From Sutcliffiella halmapala (GTDB taxonomy: Bacteria > Bacillota > Bacilli > Bacillales > Bacillaceae_I), in NCBI RefSeq assembly GCF_002019665.1, contig NZ_KV917375.1, positions 3,547,445-3,611,444 on the forward strand: a DNA stretch of 64,000 nucleotides, given 5' to 3'. The notes under the pieces were generated by a model. It was not told the DNA's origin. It saw only the letters and a list, made by a program, of their open reading frames with translations, and did no database searches. How positions within the stretch are numbered: position 1 is the first letter of the stretch; each line of letters opens with the position of its first letter. Positions 41,465 through 50,499 of this stretch are shown piece by piece. The position numbers were made by a program, and so were the translations under genes.

Positions 41465-42196
41465 TTAATTAGTATTTTCTATTTCTTGACTAAGGTGATT
41501 ATACCAGTTTTCCGTTTGAATAGCTGACTTGGAATTAATAAAAATTTGCTGATCTTCTAGCTCAATATACAAATAGGGTGCATCTCCCTTATACAGATAT
41601 AATAAGCTATTTCCAAAATCTTTAACTTTAAAATGTCCTTTCGACATAGTTGGCAATCCAAATCCATTGGTTCTATAGGTGACCTCAGGCATTACTTCAA
41701 ATAGTTCTACACGTCGGATCTCCTCGTACTTCCATTCATCACCATATAAGCCAGTTACTTCGAACGTATCCTCTTGAATTACCAACTCAAACTCTTGATA
41801 TCCTAAAACGGATAAGCCCGCAACAAACCCGATTACCACAATAAAAAGCACCATACTAATGATATAACTTCTCTTACGTTTATTTATCACTTCATATTTC
41901 GATAAGTAAATAAACCCACCAAGTAAGAATACAAGCATAAAACTAAATTGTACCTCGAGAGCATATGTAAAAGGAGTAAATATTAATGGAAACAATATTA
42001 ACATTCCAAGTGCAGTACCAATCAATAATTTTCCGATTCTTTGTGGATATCCGTTTTGGATTAACTCTGCTTGTTCCGCCTCTGGTCGCGATTTGAAGTT
42101 AGAAATAAGGCCGTATGCCTCTTTTTTTAAGATTGCCCACCCTAAAATTAGGAATGTAAGGACCACCGAAAGTTGAATAAAAAACAATAACCACAT
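41465..42196 (-). CDS. Membrane protein with DUF3784-like N-terminus and PH-like C-terminal domain
   Basis: A 243-residue protein. The N-terminal helix plus ILKKEAYGLISNFKSRPEAE and GYPQRIGKLL are typical of DUF3784-type proteins. Three further helices lie at about 55-150. The C-terminal 100 residues (FEVTGLYGDEWKYEEIRRVE, YLYIELEDQQIFINSK) look like a bacterial PH domain. RBS GGGGGAGAG. Function unknown. It is transcribed divergently from the membrane protein gene at 42239 with only 42 bases between them. Confidence 0.7.
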   Translation of the reverse strand: MWLLFFIQLSVVLTFLILGWAILKKEAYGLISNFKSRPEAEQAELIQNGYPQRIGKLLIGTALGMLILFPLIFTPFTYALEVQFSFMLVFLLGGFIYLSKYEVINKRKRSYIISMVLFIVVIGFVAGLSVLGYQEFELVIQEDTFEVTGLYGDEWKYEEIRRVELFEVMPEVTYRTNGFGLPTMSKGHFKVKDFGNSLLYLYKGDAPYLYIELEDQQIFINSKSAIQTENWYNHLSQEIENTN

Positions 42197-42238
42197 TCTC
42201 TCTCCCCCTTTTCTCGAATTACTCTTCCTAAAAAGTTT

Positions 42239-42826
42239 ATGCTATTTTCCTTTATTTTTGCAAGTTTCATCGTATTTCTCATGTCTAATTATTTAATGGC
42301 ATATCTTAATAGTAGCAAGAAAGGAGGACACAAAAGTAAGATGAGTGCTCTTGCGTTGTTTATTCCATTAATAATTTTCTTTCTTTTTGTTATTTGTCTG
42401 CTAGGGTTCCTAACAGCCAAATCCGCTACTACATTCGACTGGAAAAGAGGGGCAAGCATGATTAGAGTTGTATATTATTACTTAATTTTATTCATGACAT
42501 TAATGATGACGATTGGAGGTAGTGTGGCAGCATTTATGGCAATTGCTGATATTGTGTCACCTCCAAGCTATTATCACAGTTACATCGAGTATCAGGAAAT
42601 GAAAATAGCCAATAAAACGAAATACAATGATCAAGGTGAGGCTATCTCAACTCCTGAAATTAATGAAGAAGAACTACGAGAGGAATACAATCTCGTAGTT
42701 GCTCAAGATAAAGAGAGAAATAAAGAAAGAGCTTGGAATACCCTCATCAAAGGCTTTGGCTGGATAGTCATTCCTTTGCCTATCTTTATCTTTTACCAAC
42801 GTAAGATAAGGAATAATCAAGAATAA
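42239..42826 (+). CDS. Membrane protein (195 aa) of unknown function
   Basis: Three membrane helices near the N-terminus (about 3-20, 37-60 and 75-105), a cytoplasmic charged region (EEELREEYNLVVAQDKERNK) and a final helix at about 170-186. No good Shine-Dalgarno precedes ATG 42239; AAAGGAGG lies inside the frame, 13 nt before an internal ATG (42341), so the true start is uncertain. Family not recognised. Confidence 0.65.
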   Translation: MLFSFIFASFIVFLMSNYLMAYLNSSKKGGHKSKMSALALFIPLIIFFLFVICLLGFLTAKSATTFDWKRGASMIRVVYYYLILFMTLMMTIGGSVAAFMAIADIVSPPSYYHSYIEYQEMKIANKTKYNDQGEAISTPEINEEELREEYNLVVAQDKERNKERAWNTLIKGFGWIVIPLPIFIFYQRKIRNNQE

Positions 42827-42863
42827 GAACTTAACGCGTATAAAACTCTCGACAAATAAAATA

Positions 42864-42899
42864 AAGCCTCCCAAAATCCCAACTCTTGGAGGGGCTTTA
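42864..42899. terminator. Bidirectional terminator
   Basis: AAAGCCTCC and GGAGGGGCTTT pair (one bulged base) with T/A-rich flanks, between convergent genes at 42239-42826 and 42927-43577. Confidence 0.75.
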
Positions 42900-42926
42900 T
42901 CTTTAACATGGCATTAAACTAAAAAG

Positions 42927-43577
42927 CTACTGCCTTCCTACCTTCCATTTCTTCTTATTTACCCCAAAGCTAAATTTCAATTTTAATTTTCGGTATAGAT
43001 AATAACAAGGAATCGAAGCAAATAATAGTCCAATTATGATATATCCTTGTATCTCTTCAGTTAATAATCCATTTGCAATAGCGCTGAGCAAAAACAAATA
43101 CAACATATTCCCTACTGTTGTAGCTAAAAGAAATTGAGATAACTTTATAGAACTAACCCCAGAGACTGTATTAATAATACTTGAAGGGATAAAAGGGATT
43201 ACTCTTAAATTAAATACAAATAAAAATCCATTTTGCTCCATTTTCTTGATAAGCGAAGCATTAGCTTTTCTCAGAAGTATTGATTGAAACCAGTATCTAT
43301 ATAATAGGAAGGATAATAGCGCACCGACTACACTTGTCGCAACACTCCATAGGTATCCATTGACAAACCCAAAGAGCATTATGTTTACCATTATGATGAT
43401 AATAATGGGAATAAGCGTAAATAAATTTTGGATTAACATTAATAGCAACATAATAAAAAGAGTTATATATAATTCCTGCTCTAAAAAATTTAGGATAACA
43501 TCAATATCTCCACTTTTAATAATAGAAAACCATTCCGAATTAAAAACCCAAATTAATAAAATAACTATTACAAGCAA
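42927..43577 (-). CDS. TVP38/TMEM64-family membrane protein
   Basis: About 216 residues, with five to six membrane helices and the family core (VNIMLFGFVNGYLWSVATSVVGALLSF, FNLRVIPFIPSSIINTVSGVSSI). This family is distantly related to DedA and may move lipids. The start at 43577 is a TTG without a strong ribosome site; AAGAGG lies 18 nt upstream and no in-frame ATG is present, so the N-terminus may be misassigned. Ends in a basic tail (KKKWKVGRQ). Confidence 0.75.
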   Translation of the reverse strand: MLVIVILLIWVFNSEWFSIIKSGDIDVILNFLEQELYITLFIMLLLMLIQNLFTLIPIIIIIMVNIMLFGFVNGYLWSVATSVVGALLSFLLYRYWFQSILLRKANASLIKKMEQNGFLFVFNLRVIPFIPSSIINTVSGVSSIKLSQFLLATTVGNMLYLFLLSAIANGLLTEEIQGYIIIGLLFASIPCYYLYRKLKLKFSFGVNKKKWKVGRQ

Positions 43578-43993
43578 AGATAAGGTTTTTATTATCCTCT
43601 TACTAGATATAGGAGCCCCCCCTTTCTCATATTCCTCAAGAATAATGATTATTTTAACATTTAAATTATCTTTCTACGGTATACAATTTAATAAGTTAAT
43701 ATGAACAAATGCAGAATTTATCAAGTTACTCGATTCAAAATTATATGTTTGAAATTTCTATATAAAGCATTAAACATTCATTTTTGTTTTCATCATCTTT
43801 CAGTATTAATACATTTCTAATTTAATCTCCTTTCTAATTCTACAATACTCTGTTTTTGCCATTTTATCCAATCATATGAACATATTTAACTATTAAAAAT
43901 AAAAGCTTGTATCCGGTCTAAACTTCAGTTTTATTCAATATTTTAGAAAAAGAAGATCCTAGAAAAAATTTTAATCATTAAGGGGGACCAGGG
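43578..43993. other. Intergenic region without a recognisable gene
   Basis: 416 very AT-rich bases between divergent genes. No riboswitch, repeat or terminator of note. Several TATA-like stretches make promoter assignment unreliable. Confidence 0.5.
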
Positions 43994-44206
43994 ATGTTTG
44001 TCGTTCATTATTTAACAGATAACGCAATTGTATTAACTCAGTTTAAAAAAAATGTTCCCGCTGAAGGTGATATTATCACAATTAAGGGACGTAAAGGAAA
44101 AGTGGAGATAGTAAAGCAGAATGAAGCAAACCATATTCAAGTTCATATTGTCTTTGAAAAAGTAGTAAAAAAGCCATTAAATGTAATTGATAAGAAAAAA
44201 CGATAA
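43994..44206 (+). CDS. Small basic hypothetical protein (70 aa)
   Basis: A 70-residue soluble protein, mostly beta-strand (FVVHYLTDNAIVLTQF, GDIITIKGRKGKVEIVKQ) with a short basic tail (DKKKR). The GDIITIKGRKGKV stretch resembles a KOW-like or SH3-like small barrel, suggesting nucleic-acid or protein contact. RBS AAGGGGGACC before ATG. Family not recognised. Confidence 0.7.
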   Translation: MFVVHYLTDNAIVLTQFKKNVPAEGDIITIKGRKGKVEIVKQNEANHIQVHIVFEKVVKKPLNVIDKKKR

Positions 44207-44278
44207 ATTTATATACCCGAGCATACAAATCATGATTTTCATTAAAACACATAGATTCACAGCCCTTTATTTTACAAA

Positions 44279-44309
44279 AAAAAGCGATCCTCTAATAGAA
44301 TCGCTTTTT
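44279..44309 (-). terminator. Terminator of the gene at 44292
   Basis: AAAAAGCGAT and ATCGCTTTTT pair with an 11-nt loop. It overlaps the last codons of the gene, as is common for small Bacillus transcripts. Confidence 0.8.
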
Positions 44310-44768
44310 AAATCCTTCTTCAATTAAATACTGCTTCGCTTCATTATAGGATAGGAATGTTCCGTCTAAATTTTTACCGGCATAGACATTCCACATATCA
44401 TCTTCATTTATAAGAATCAGGCTTTGCTGATCTTCATTCGCCCATCGTTCTTCCTCAAACTCAACCGTTTCAGAAGATACTTCTGACTCCTCATAGCTCA
44501 TAGATACCAAAGCTTTTTCAATTACAGTACGTAATTCTTCTTCCGAAAATTCTCGAATGTTTACCATTCCTTTTTCGTCTACTCGGTATCCCTTTATACC
44601 TTTCGCATATACATAGCCATTTCCATTTGGATGTAAATGAAAGACAACGTTCTTTTTATCACTACGACTTTCGTTATACTGGAAGTTCACACGCTTTAAG
44701 GAAACATCCTTTCGCTCTAGTTCTGGAAAGGATTCGATAATTGCAAGTTTTTGTTCAAAAGTTAACAT
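44292..44768 (-). CDS. Hypothetical soluble protein (158 aa)
   Basis: A 158-residue acidic cytoplasmic protein. An N-terminal region with EQKLAIIESFPELERKDVS and a beta-rich middle (NVVFHLHPNGNGYVYAKGI) lead to an acidic linker and a C-terminal NEAKQYLIEEGFKKRFY. RBS TTGGAGG before ATG. I recall similar unnamed Bacillaceae proteins but no function. Confidence 0.75.
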   Translation of the reverse strand: MLTFEQKLAIIESFPELERKDVSLKRVNFQYNESRSDKKNVVFHLHPNGNGYVYAKGIKGYRVDEKGMVNIREFSEEELRTVIEKALVSMSYEESEVSSETVEFEEERWANEDQQSLILINEDDMWNVYAGKNLDGTFLSYNEAKQYLIEEGFKKRFY

Positions 44769-44881
44769 AGTGCCTCCAAAAAAATATATTTGATCATTTC
44801 TACATTATAACATTAGAAAAAAATATCTCCAAAAGCATTTAGTAAGACCGTTACCCTATTTGCTATTCTATACAAAACATT

Positions 44882-46048
44882 TTAGTTAAAAACATATTTT
44901 CTCGTTCGTAATTGCACATTCATAACGATTCCAATCGCTATCATATAGGTCAACAAGGAACTACCTCCATAGCTGAAGAACGGAAGTGGTATTCCCGTAA
45001 TTGGCAATAAACCAACTGTCATCCCAACATTTTGAAAAACCTGGAAGGTAATCATTCCAATGATACCAGTACATAAATAAGAACCATACGGATCATGACA
45101 TTGTAGAGCAATAATTGTTATTTTATGAAGAAGTAAAAAGAACAAAGAAAGAACAACTGTAGCCCCCAAGAACCCGAATTGATTCGCTATTGCCGAAAAA
45201 ATAAAATCAGTATGAGATTCAGGAAGATATACATTCATGGATCCATACCCAGCACCAGTGTATTCTCCAGACCCTATCGCTAACAATGATCGAACTAACT
45301 GAAACCCTTGGGCATCTTGGTATTCGTACGGATTTAACCAGCCATAAAATCGATTCAGCTGATATTCAGGAATAAAATACGTATGAAAAAACTCAGGAAA
45401 CTGAATGAAGATATAGAGAAACAAGGCAGCCGCTGCAATACAAATCGACACAATACCAATAATAATTCTCCACCGTATCCCTGATACTACTATTAGAGCA
45501 GCAATAATAGAAAGGTATACTAACGTGGTACCCATGTCAGGCTGTTTAGCAACTAATAGAATAGGTACAAGTGACGCTCCCATTATTTTAAATAGTAGAA
45601 GAAAGCTTTCTCTTACACTTGAATCTTCAAATTTTGCACGATGATCTGCAATAACCTTACTAAGTACTAAGATTATCGAAATTTTCATCAATTCTGAGGG
45701 CTGAAAATTCCCAATTCCTGGAATGTAATACCAACTTGTTGCCCCTTTTATATTCATTACTAATGGAGCTGGAAAATTAAATTCAAGTCCTAATAAGAAA
45801 ATAACACCGATTCCATATGTGATCCATGCAAGATTTCTCAAATAATCAAAATGAATTAATAATGAAGCCCCTATACCAAAAGCGCCAATTAGAAACCATA
45901 ACAATTGTTTTTCCATAAAATTAATTCCTTGCAAGTTAGATGGTAAAGTCGGCTCTATGCTGTCTATTGCAAATAAACTAGCAAGTACCATCATGAGCAT
46001 CAGAAAGATTAACGTTATATCTAATTGCTGTTTATCATTATACTCCAT
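44882..46048 (-). CDS. FtsW/RodA/SpoVE-family (SEDS) protein, RodA-like
   Basis: A 388-residue, ten-helix SEDS glycosyltransferase that polymerises lipid II with a partner class B PBP. Conserved features are GNFQPSELMKI, LVAKQPDMGTTLV (with catalytic Asp), GAGYGSMNVYLPESHTDFIFS, and GIPLPFFSYGGSSL. A RodA-type large loop is present (residues about 210-260). Whether it is the main RodA or an accessory copy (cylindrical wall or sporulation) cannot be told, as no partner PBP adjoins. Confidence 0.9.
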   Translation of the reverse strand: MEYNDKQQLDITLIFLMLMMVLASLFAIDSIEPTLPSNLQGINFMEKQLLWFLIGAFGIGASLLIHFDYLRNLAWITYGIGVIFLLGLEFNFPAPLVMNIKGATSWYYIPGIGNFQPSELMKISIILVLSKVIADHRAKFEDSSVRESFLLLFKIMGASLVPILLVAKQPDMGTTLVYLSIIAALIVVSGIRWRIIIGIVSICIAAAALFLYIFIQFPEFFHTYFIPEYQLNRFYGWLNPYEYQDAQGFQLVRSLLAIGSGEYTGAGYGSMNVYLPESHTDFIFSAIANQFGFLGATVVLSLFFLLLHKITIIALQCHDPYGSYLCTGIIGMITFQVFQNVGMTVGLLPITGIPLPFFSYGGSSLLTYMIAIGIVMNVQLRTRKYVFN

Positions 46049-46254
46049 ACATACTTCTACCTCGATTTATAAAAGCTTTGGTGGACCAAGCTTACTTTAT
46101 TAGAAGACTACAATCATGTAATGCATTGTTTGTATTGTTATCTTAACGAATAAATCATATGCGAGTATTTCTGTACAGTCAATTATTTTTATTAGAAGAT
46201 TGAATATATATTCAGAGGATTAGTAGTTAACAACCGATTATATTAGAAACAGAA

Positions 46255-46287
46255 AAAGCATCGCTTCTTTAGGAAGCAATGCTTTTC
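46255..46287 (-). terminator. Terminator of the CNNM/CorC gene
   Basis: AAAAGCATCGCTTC and GGAAGCAATGCTTTT pair with one mismatch, followed on the minus strand by T-rich sequence, directly after the stop at 46291. Confidence 0.8.
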
Positions 46288-46290
46288 CAG

Positions 46291-47610
46291 TTATCTATTT
46301 TCAGTTAATGCTCCTAGCTGTAAGGCTACCTGTTTCACTTGGTGATTTTCCATTTCTAGGATAGTCCAACTATGTTTATTTTGCTCAAACGTTTCAATTG
46401 AATCATCATCAGCATTTTGAATTTGAACTTGAATCCAGCCACCGATCGTATCGATATCTACACTTTCATCAAAAGTAATACCAAACTGATGCTCAATCTC
46501 TGTTAGTAGAACACGACCATTAATGTGATAAATTCCTTCAGCATGTTGTTGAATTTCAGGTACTTCATCTGAATCAAATTCATCACGGATTTCTCCTACG
46601 ATTTCTTCTAAAATATCTTCCATCGTAATAATCCCTGCTGTTCCACCATACTCATCTATGACAAGAGCAATATGCACTTGATCTTCTTGCATTTTTAGTA
46701 AGGCATCTTGTAAAGAAGTGAACTCATGAATCAGAGGAAGTTCATGAAGGAAGTCTTTTAATTGACCTTCACGCCCTACTGCAATACTCGTTAACATTTC
46801 CTTCACGTTTACAAAACCAATTATATTATCCTTGTCTCCATCATCTGTAACAGGATAACGAGTATATTGATGCTCATCAAGTGTAGCTATAATCTCAGCA
46901 CGTGAGAACGTTTGTGCAAGTGTTACTATTTGTACCCTCGGAACCATTATATCTTTCGCAACTCTCTCATCGAAAGTAAAGATGTTCTCCATATAGGATA
47001 GTTCTGTTTGATTAATTTCCCCGCTTTCAAAACTCTGCGCCATTATTATTTTTAATTCTTCTTCAGAGTGAGCTTGTTCATGACTAGCAGGTTGAACTCC
47101 AAAAACACGAAGAAGTATACGTGCTGATCCGTTTAATGTCCAGATGAGAGGATACATCGCTTTACCAAACCAATATAAAGGAGTGGCAAAAAACAATGTC
47201 ATTTTCTCAGCGAACTGAATAGCTAAGGTTTTAGGTGCAAGTTCCCCTACAACTACATGCAAGAAAGTTACTAACGAAAACGCAACTACATAAGATATGG
47301 CACTTGTCATGGAAGCCGAGACTCCAATATTATGGAGGAAAGGATTTAAAATGGCTTCTACAGTTGGCTTTCCTAACATACCAAGACCTAATGCTGTTAC
47401 TGTAATACCTAGCTGACAGGCAGATAAGTAATAATCCAAATCGTTAATTAATTTCTTTGCTATAATTGCTTTTTTATTTCCTTCTGCTATTAATTGATCA
47501 ATACGAGACATACGCACTTTTACTACTGCAAACTCTGAACCTACGAAGAAGGCTGTTAGCGCAATTAATAAAGCCACTAAAAGCAAGTTAATAATCGTTA
47601 TACTGTCCAA
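46291..47610 (-). CDS. CNNM/HlyC-CorC family protein (DUF21 plus CBS), possible metal exporter
   Basis: A 439-residue protein. The N-terminal DUF21 membrane domain (about 1-190) shows [39 protein letters not shown] and [11 protein letters not shown]. It is followed by two CBS repeats ([13 protein letters not shown] to LHVIALV-like [20 protein letters not shown]) and a C-terminal CorC_HlyC domain. Relatives such as B. subtilis MpfA export Mg2+; here a Mn2+ riboswitch lies upstream, suggesting a Mn2+-linked role. The start is TTG at 47610 with GAGGG upstream. Confidence 0.9.
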   Translation of the reverse strand: MDSITIINLLLVALLIALTAFFVGSEFAVVKVRMSRIDQLIAEGNKKAIIAKKLINDLDYYLSACQLGITVTALGLGMLGKPTVEAILNPFLHNIGVSASMTSAISYVVAFSLVTFLHVVVGELAPKTLAIQFAEKMTLFFATPLYWFGKAMYPLIWTLNGSARILLRVFGVQPASHEQAHSEEELKIIMAQSFESGEINQTELSYMENIFTFDERVAKDIMVPRVQIVTLAQTFSRAEIIATLDEHQYTRYPVTDDGDKDNIIGFVNVKEMLTSIAVGREGQLKDFLHELPLIHEFTSLQDALLKMQEDQVHIALVIDEYGGTAGIITMEDILEEIVGEIRDEFDSDEVPEIQQHAEGIYHINGRVLLTEIEHQFGITFDESVDIDTIGGWIQVQIQNADDDSIETFEQNKHSWTILEMENHQVKQVALQLGALTENR

Positions 47611-47733
47611 TTGGTTCCCTCTATAATGAGGGATTCACCTCCGAAAAATAATAGTTTTAGATTTTATTCTTATTAATTATACCGATTCAATGGAAATATT
47701 TCTATTTTTTATATATGCTTTCTCCCCCTATAA

Positions 47734-47775
47734 AAAACTAAAAAACCTTCACCAAACTAATTGGTAAAGGTTTTT
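47734..47775 (-). terminator. Terminator of the Mn riboswitch upstream of the CNNM gene
   Basis: AAAAACCTTCACCAA (47741-47755) pairs with TTGGTAAAGGTTTTT (47761-47775), one mismatch, and the minus strand continues into T-rich sequence. GGTAAAGG immediately upstream (minus strand) can pair with either the aptamer 3' part (CCTTTGCC) or this stem. Confidence 0.8.
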
Positions 47776-47801
47776 AATTTATATAACACCTTTACCTTAT
47801 A

Positions 47802-47902
47802 GGCAAAGGTCTCGCAAACAACAATGAATGTTGCCAGTTAGGCCGGCGATGCATAAACATCACGGATTGACGACATAACTGTTAGCTACTCCCCTTTGGA
47901 GT
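47802..47902 (-). promoter_or_regulatory. yybP-ykoY (Mn2+) riboswitch upstream of the CNNM gene
   Basis: Minus strand CCAAAGGGGAGTAGC opens the aptamer and GCGAGACCTTTGCC closes it, with GTCGTCA and GGCCTAACTGGCAAC between. These are characteristic yybP-ykoY elements. Mn2+ binding normally stabilises the P1 helix (CAAAGG/CCTTTG) and prevents termination, switching the gene on. Confidence 0.88.
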
Positions 47903-48061
47903 ATTATAAGCTTACTTGGAACAGCAGTTTTACTCTTAAACTACTAAGTTAATAATATTAAATTATAGCTCATAAGTCAATTTCTTTGCAAAATAGCCAT
48001 GTAATAACCACAAAATTATTGCATTATTTCTTTACCCTATTCTAAATTTAAAAGAGAAGGT

Positions 48062-48667
48062 TTAGCCATTAATGACTTTCCTTTTCTTTCTTATTTTCAC
48101 TATTGCAATAACAAGCAATATACCGATTAATAAGAATCCTAAAGGCTTCATATATATAGAAATTGTGGCTGCGGCATCCGCCCAATGGGGTCCGAGCTTG
48201 TACCCTAAATATACATAACCCGCTGTAATAGGGATCATTGCGATGAACGTGTAAATGGAGAATACCCAAATATTCATTCTCGCCATTCCACATGGAATCG
48301 AAATGGCTGTTCTAATCCCTGGAATGAATCTCCCCAAAAACGCAATACCCGGTCCATACTTATTAAAGAAACGTTCTGCTGCATTGATTTCTTTTTCTCT
48401 TATCAAGAAATATTTCCCATATTTTTCAATGAGAGGTCTACCACCATAATATCCAAGCGCGTAAAGTGTTAAAGGACCAGTCACCCCGCCGATACTTCCA
48501 GCAAGTATTGCCCAAAACAAGAACATATCTCCTTGATAAACCCAATAGCCCACTAAAGGCAATACCAGCTCAGCTGGGATAAACTCAAATGTTAATGCTA
48601 AAACAATCCCAAAATAGGAAAGACTTTTAAATGCTTCTAATAAGGTCATGATTAATTCTTCAAACAA
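48062..48667 (-). CDS. DedA-family membrane protein, copy 2
   Basis: A 201-residue DedA homologue with the same landmarks as the copy at 30002: LTFEFIPAELVLPLVGY, GGRPLIEKYGKY, FNKYGPGIAFLGRFIPGIRTAISIP. Start TTG at 48667 follows AGGAGG. It has a basic C-terminal tail (KIRKKRKVING). Expected to be a polyprenyl-phosphate or phospholipid transporter; specificity unknown. It is transcribed alone. Confidence 0.87.
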   Translation of the reverse strand: MFEELIMTLLEAFKSLSYFGIVLALTFEFIPAELVLPLVGYWVYQGDMFLFWAILAGSIGGVTGPLTLYALGYYGGRPLIEKYGKYFLIREKEINAAERFFNKYGPGIAFLGRFIPGIRTAISIPCGMARMNIWVFSIYTFIAMIPITAGYVYLGYKLGPHWADAAATISIYMKPLGFLLIGILLVIAIVKIRKKRKVING

Positions 48668-48975
48668 TTTGTTTCCTCCTGTTAGACCAATTAACTTATG
48701 TGGATGCTTCCAATGATTGAATACAGGAAACTTTTATCACACTATCATCCGTATATTTGATTTAAAGTAAAATCATTTTTACTATTATTATTGATTATAA
48801 CAATAGAGCTAAAGGAATCGAATTTAGTCTTGTTAGTAAATATTATTTAATTTTAACATGCTAAAAAGGAAAAAAGTAGTATAAAGGGATTTTACCATTT
48901 TTTCGCTGCTACAGAACGCTTACAACCAACATTTGTAGTATATGTTTTTATTGGATTCAAATACAACAAATCAAC
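48668..48975. other. Intergenic region without a recognisable gene
   Basis: About 300 AT-rich bases upstream of the DedA gene. No riboswitch, repeat or ORF of note. Confidence 0.5.
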
Positions 48976-49016
48976 CAAAAGAAAGCACTTCTCTAGCTAA
49001 GGAAAAGTGCTTCATT
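48976..49016 (-). terminator. Terminator of the Mn-riboswitch operon
   Basis: GAAGCACTTTTCC on the minus strand pairs with GAGAAGTGCTTTC (one mismatch), then TTTT. It follows the stop of the kinase-like gene. Confidence 0.8.
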
Positions 49017-49017
49017 T

Positions 49018-49656
49018 TTATCTAATTAATTTTGTTAGTAGCTTTCTTTTATATAGAATAGCGATTAAATTCAGCAGTGCTCTAGGTATTTTCTTAGGAA
49101 AAAATCGATGAATATAGAATTTATAAAAAACATACTTCATATCGTCCCATTGAGAACATTGCTTCATTTGTTGAAAACGTGCTACATCGATAATTTTTGC
49201 TTTTTCATTTTTTAATACAATAATATTATGCAAATGAATATCTGATGGATTTAGTCCTCTTTTTCTAGCATACAAAAGGGTCTGATCTATTTGCGCTATC
49301 TGGTCTGATGATATTCTAACACCTTTCACTAAACACTCAAATAGCGTATCGCCTTCCAAGTAATCTATAACAATAAAGTTTTCACCACTACAAATCAAAT
49401 TTGGAAAACCAGATACTCCTTTTAGTTTCTGATATATTTCTGCTTCCTTCCTCGCTATCTTTTCAAAAGGTGGGTAAAATACCTTTAAAGCGAGTTTGCT
49501 TGATGGAAGCCTAAATACATAAGCACTCCTCCCTGAACCTATAATAGTTAAGGAGGCATCTTTGCTTACCACTTCAGTCCTGTGCTTACCTTGTTGAAAT
49601 ACGATACTTTGGGCCAATTTGTTATACTGTGTAAACCCTTGTGTTTCTTGTGTCAT
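49018..49656 (-). CDS. Protein-kinase-like protein, YrzF type
   Basis: A 212-residue minimal kinase fold. The glycine-rich loop is GSGRSAYVFRL (40-50), with the ATP lysine K58 (LALKVFYP). The catalytic loop is SDIHLHNIIV and the metal-binding segment KIIDVARF, in place of the usual HRD and DFG. Length and motifs match small Bacillus putative Ser/Thr kinases (YrzF/YbdM). RBS GAGAGG. It probably forms an operon with the two genes upstream. Substrate unknown. Confidence 0.82.
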   Translation of the reverse strand: MTQETQGFTQYNKLAQSIVFQQGKHRTEVVSKDASLTIIGSGRSAYVFRLPSSKLALKVFYPPFEKIARKEAEIYQKLKGVSGFPNLICSGENFIVIDYLEGDTLFECLVKGVRISSDQIAQIDQTLLYARKRGLNPSDIHLHNIIVLKNEKAKIIDVARFQQMKQCSQWDDMKYVFYKFYIHRFFPKKIPRALLNLIAILYKRKLLTKLIR

Positions 49657-49713
49657 TTACAACCTCTCACTCTCACCTATACTCTAAAAAGAGGCAATCT
49701 ATATTATCTGTTA

Positions 49714-50151
49714 TTAGAGGCCTAAATCTTCCACTACATTCATCAAAGTAGTTACTTCATTTATTAATTGGAAAAGCTCGGAGTTTTGTAATTTCTCTAA
49801 TGCTAATTCCCCATTTACCATGGCACTGTCGATAACTTTTTGTAATTCTTCATTCTTTTCTACTATTTGTTGATGGAGATCCTCTGCTATTGCCGGGGGA
49901 TCTGCCTCGTTAAATTCTTCGATTTCATCTAACAGGACATGTAATTCTTTCTCAAGTTCTTCTTTTGAATCTAGATTTGTCGCTGCCTCTTGAATTAATT
50001 GTGGCGCTTCCTGTCCAAAATCTTGCCATGTATTTATATGCTCAGTAGCCTTATTTGCATACTCTAATGAACTGTTTACTTCTTCTAATAAGGAACAGCC
50101 ACTTAATAGTAGAGATGAAAATATAGCTAACACAATTATTGCTTTTTTCAT
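49714..50151 (-). CDS. Small helical lipoprotein (145 aa)
   Basis: A 145-residue product with signal and lipobox (LLLSGC, lipidated Cys about 19). The mature part is almost wholly helical and acidic (KEELEKELHVLLDEIEEFNE, EKNEELQKVID). It belongs to a Bacillaceae group of unnamed lipoproteins (possibly DUF6376); function unknown. It lies 20 nt after the 37-residue cationic protein gene, under the same Mn riboswitch. Confidence 0.82.
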   Translation of the reverse strand: MKKAIIVLAIFSSLLLSGCSLLEEVNSSLEYANKATEHINTWQDFGQEAPQLIQEAATNLDSKEELEKELHVLLDEIEEFNEADPPAIAEDLHQQIVEKNEELQKVIDSAMVNGELALEKLQNSELFQLINEVTTLMNVVEDLGL

Positions 50152-50171
50152 TTACTATCACTCCAAATCCT

Positions 50172-50285
50172 TTACTTTTTCTTCATTCTCTTTTTGACTT
50201 CTTTCATCACTACTGGCATTACTTTTTTTCTTGCTATATCTACACCTTTTTTAAGAATAAAAGCCTTCACTAATTTTTTTATCAT
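50172..50285 (-). CDS. Small cationic amphipathic protein (37 aa) behind a Mn riboswitch
   Basis: A 37-residue product beginning MIKKLVKAFILKKGVDIARK and ending EVKKRMKKK. It has 15 basic residues and only 2 acidic, with hydrophobic residues spaced to form an amphipathic helix. A Shine-Dalgarno (AAAAGGAGGG) sits about 11 nt before the ATG at 50285; the frame is open upstream through the terminator but lacks a proper start there. It is the first gene after the yybP-ykoY aptamer, so Mn2+ should turn it on. Function unknown. Confidence 0.7.
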   Translation of the reverse strand: MIKKLVKAFILKKGVDIARKKVMPVVMKEVKKRMKKK

Positions 50286-50328
50286 CGTCTTTAGTTCCCT
50301 CCTTTTCATTTTTCTTGTTCCCAAATAG

Positions 50329-50363
50329 AAAAAGGCCCTTCTCCGGATTATGGAAAAGGACCT
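50329..50363 (-). terminator. Terminator downstream of the second Mn aptamer
   Basis: AGGTCCTTTTCC and GGAGAAGGGCCT (50363-50352 with 50344-50333) pair, followed by T-rich on the minus strand. A competing hairpin AGACCTTTG...CAAAGGTCT (50412-50377) also ends in TTTTG. Confidence 0.8.
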
Positions 50364-50401
50364 CTTAAAATACAAAAGACCTTTGCCAGATAACACTTAC
50401 T

Positions 50402-50496
50402 GACAAAGGTCTCGCAAACAACATATCGTTGCCAACAAAGCCGAGGATAAAAATCCCGTAATGACGACTTTGCTGTATAGCTACTCCCCTTTGGGA
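50402..50496 (-). promoter_or_regulatory. yybP-ykoY (Mn2+) riboswitch upstream of the 37-aa protein
   Basis: Minus strand CCCAAAGGGGAGTAGC, GTCGTCATTACGGG, GGCAACGATATG and GCGAGACCTTTGTC match the yybP-ykoY aptamer. It shares the core of the copy at 47802-47902. The 3' arm CCTTTG can pair either with the 5' CAAAGG (bound state) or with CAAAGGTCT downstream (termination). Confidence 0.9.
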
Positions 50497-50499
50497 AAG

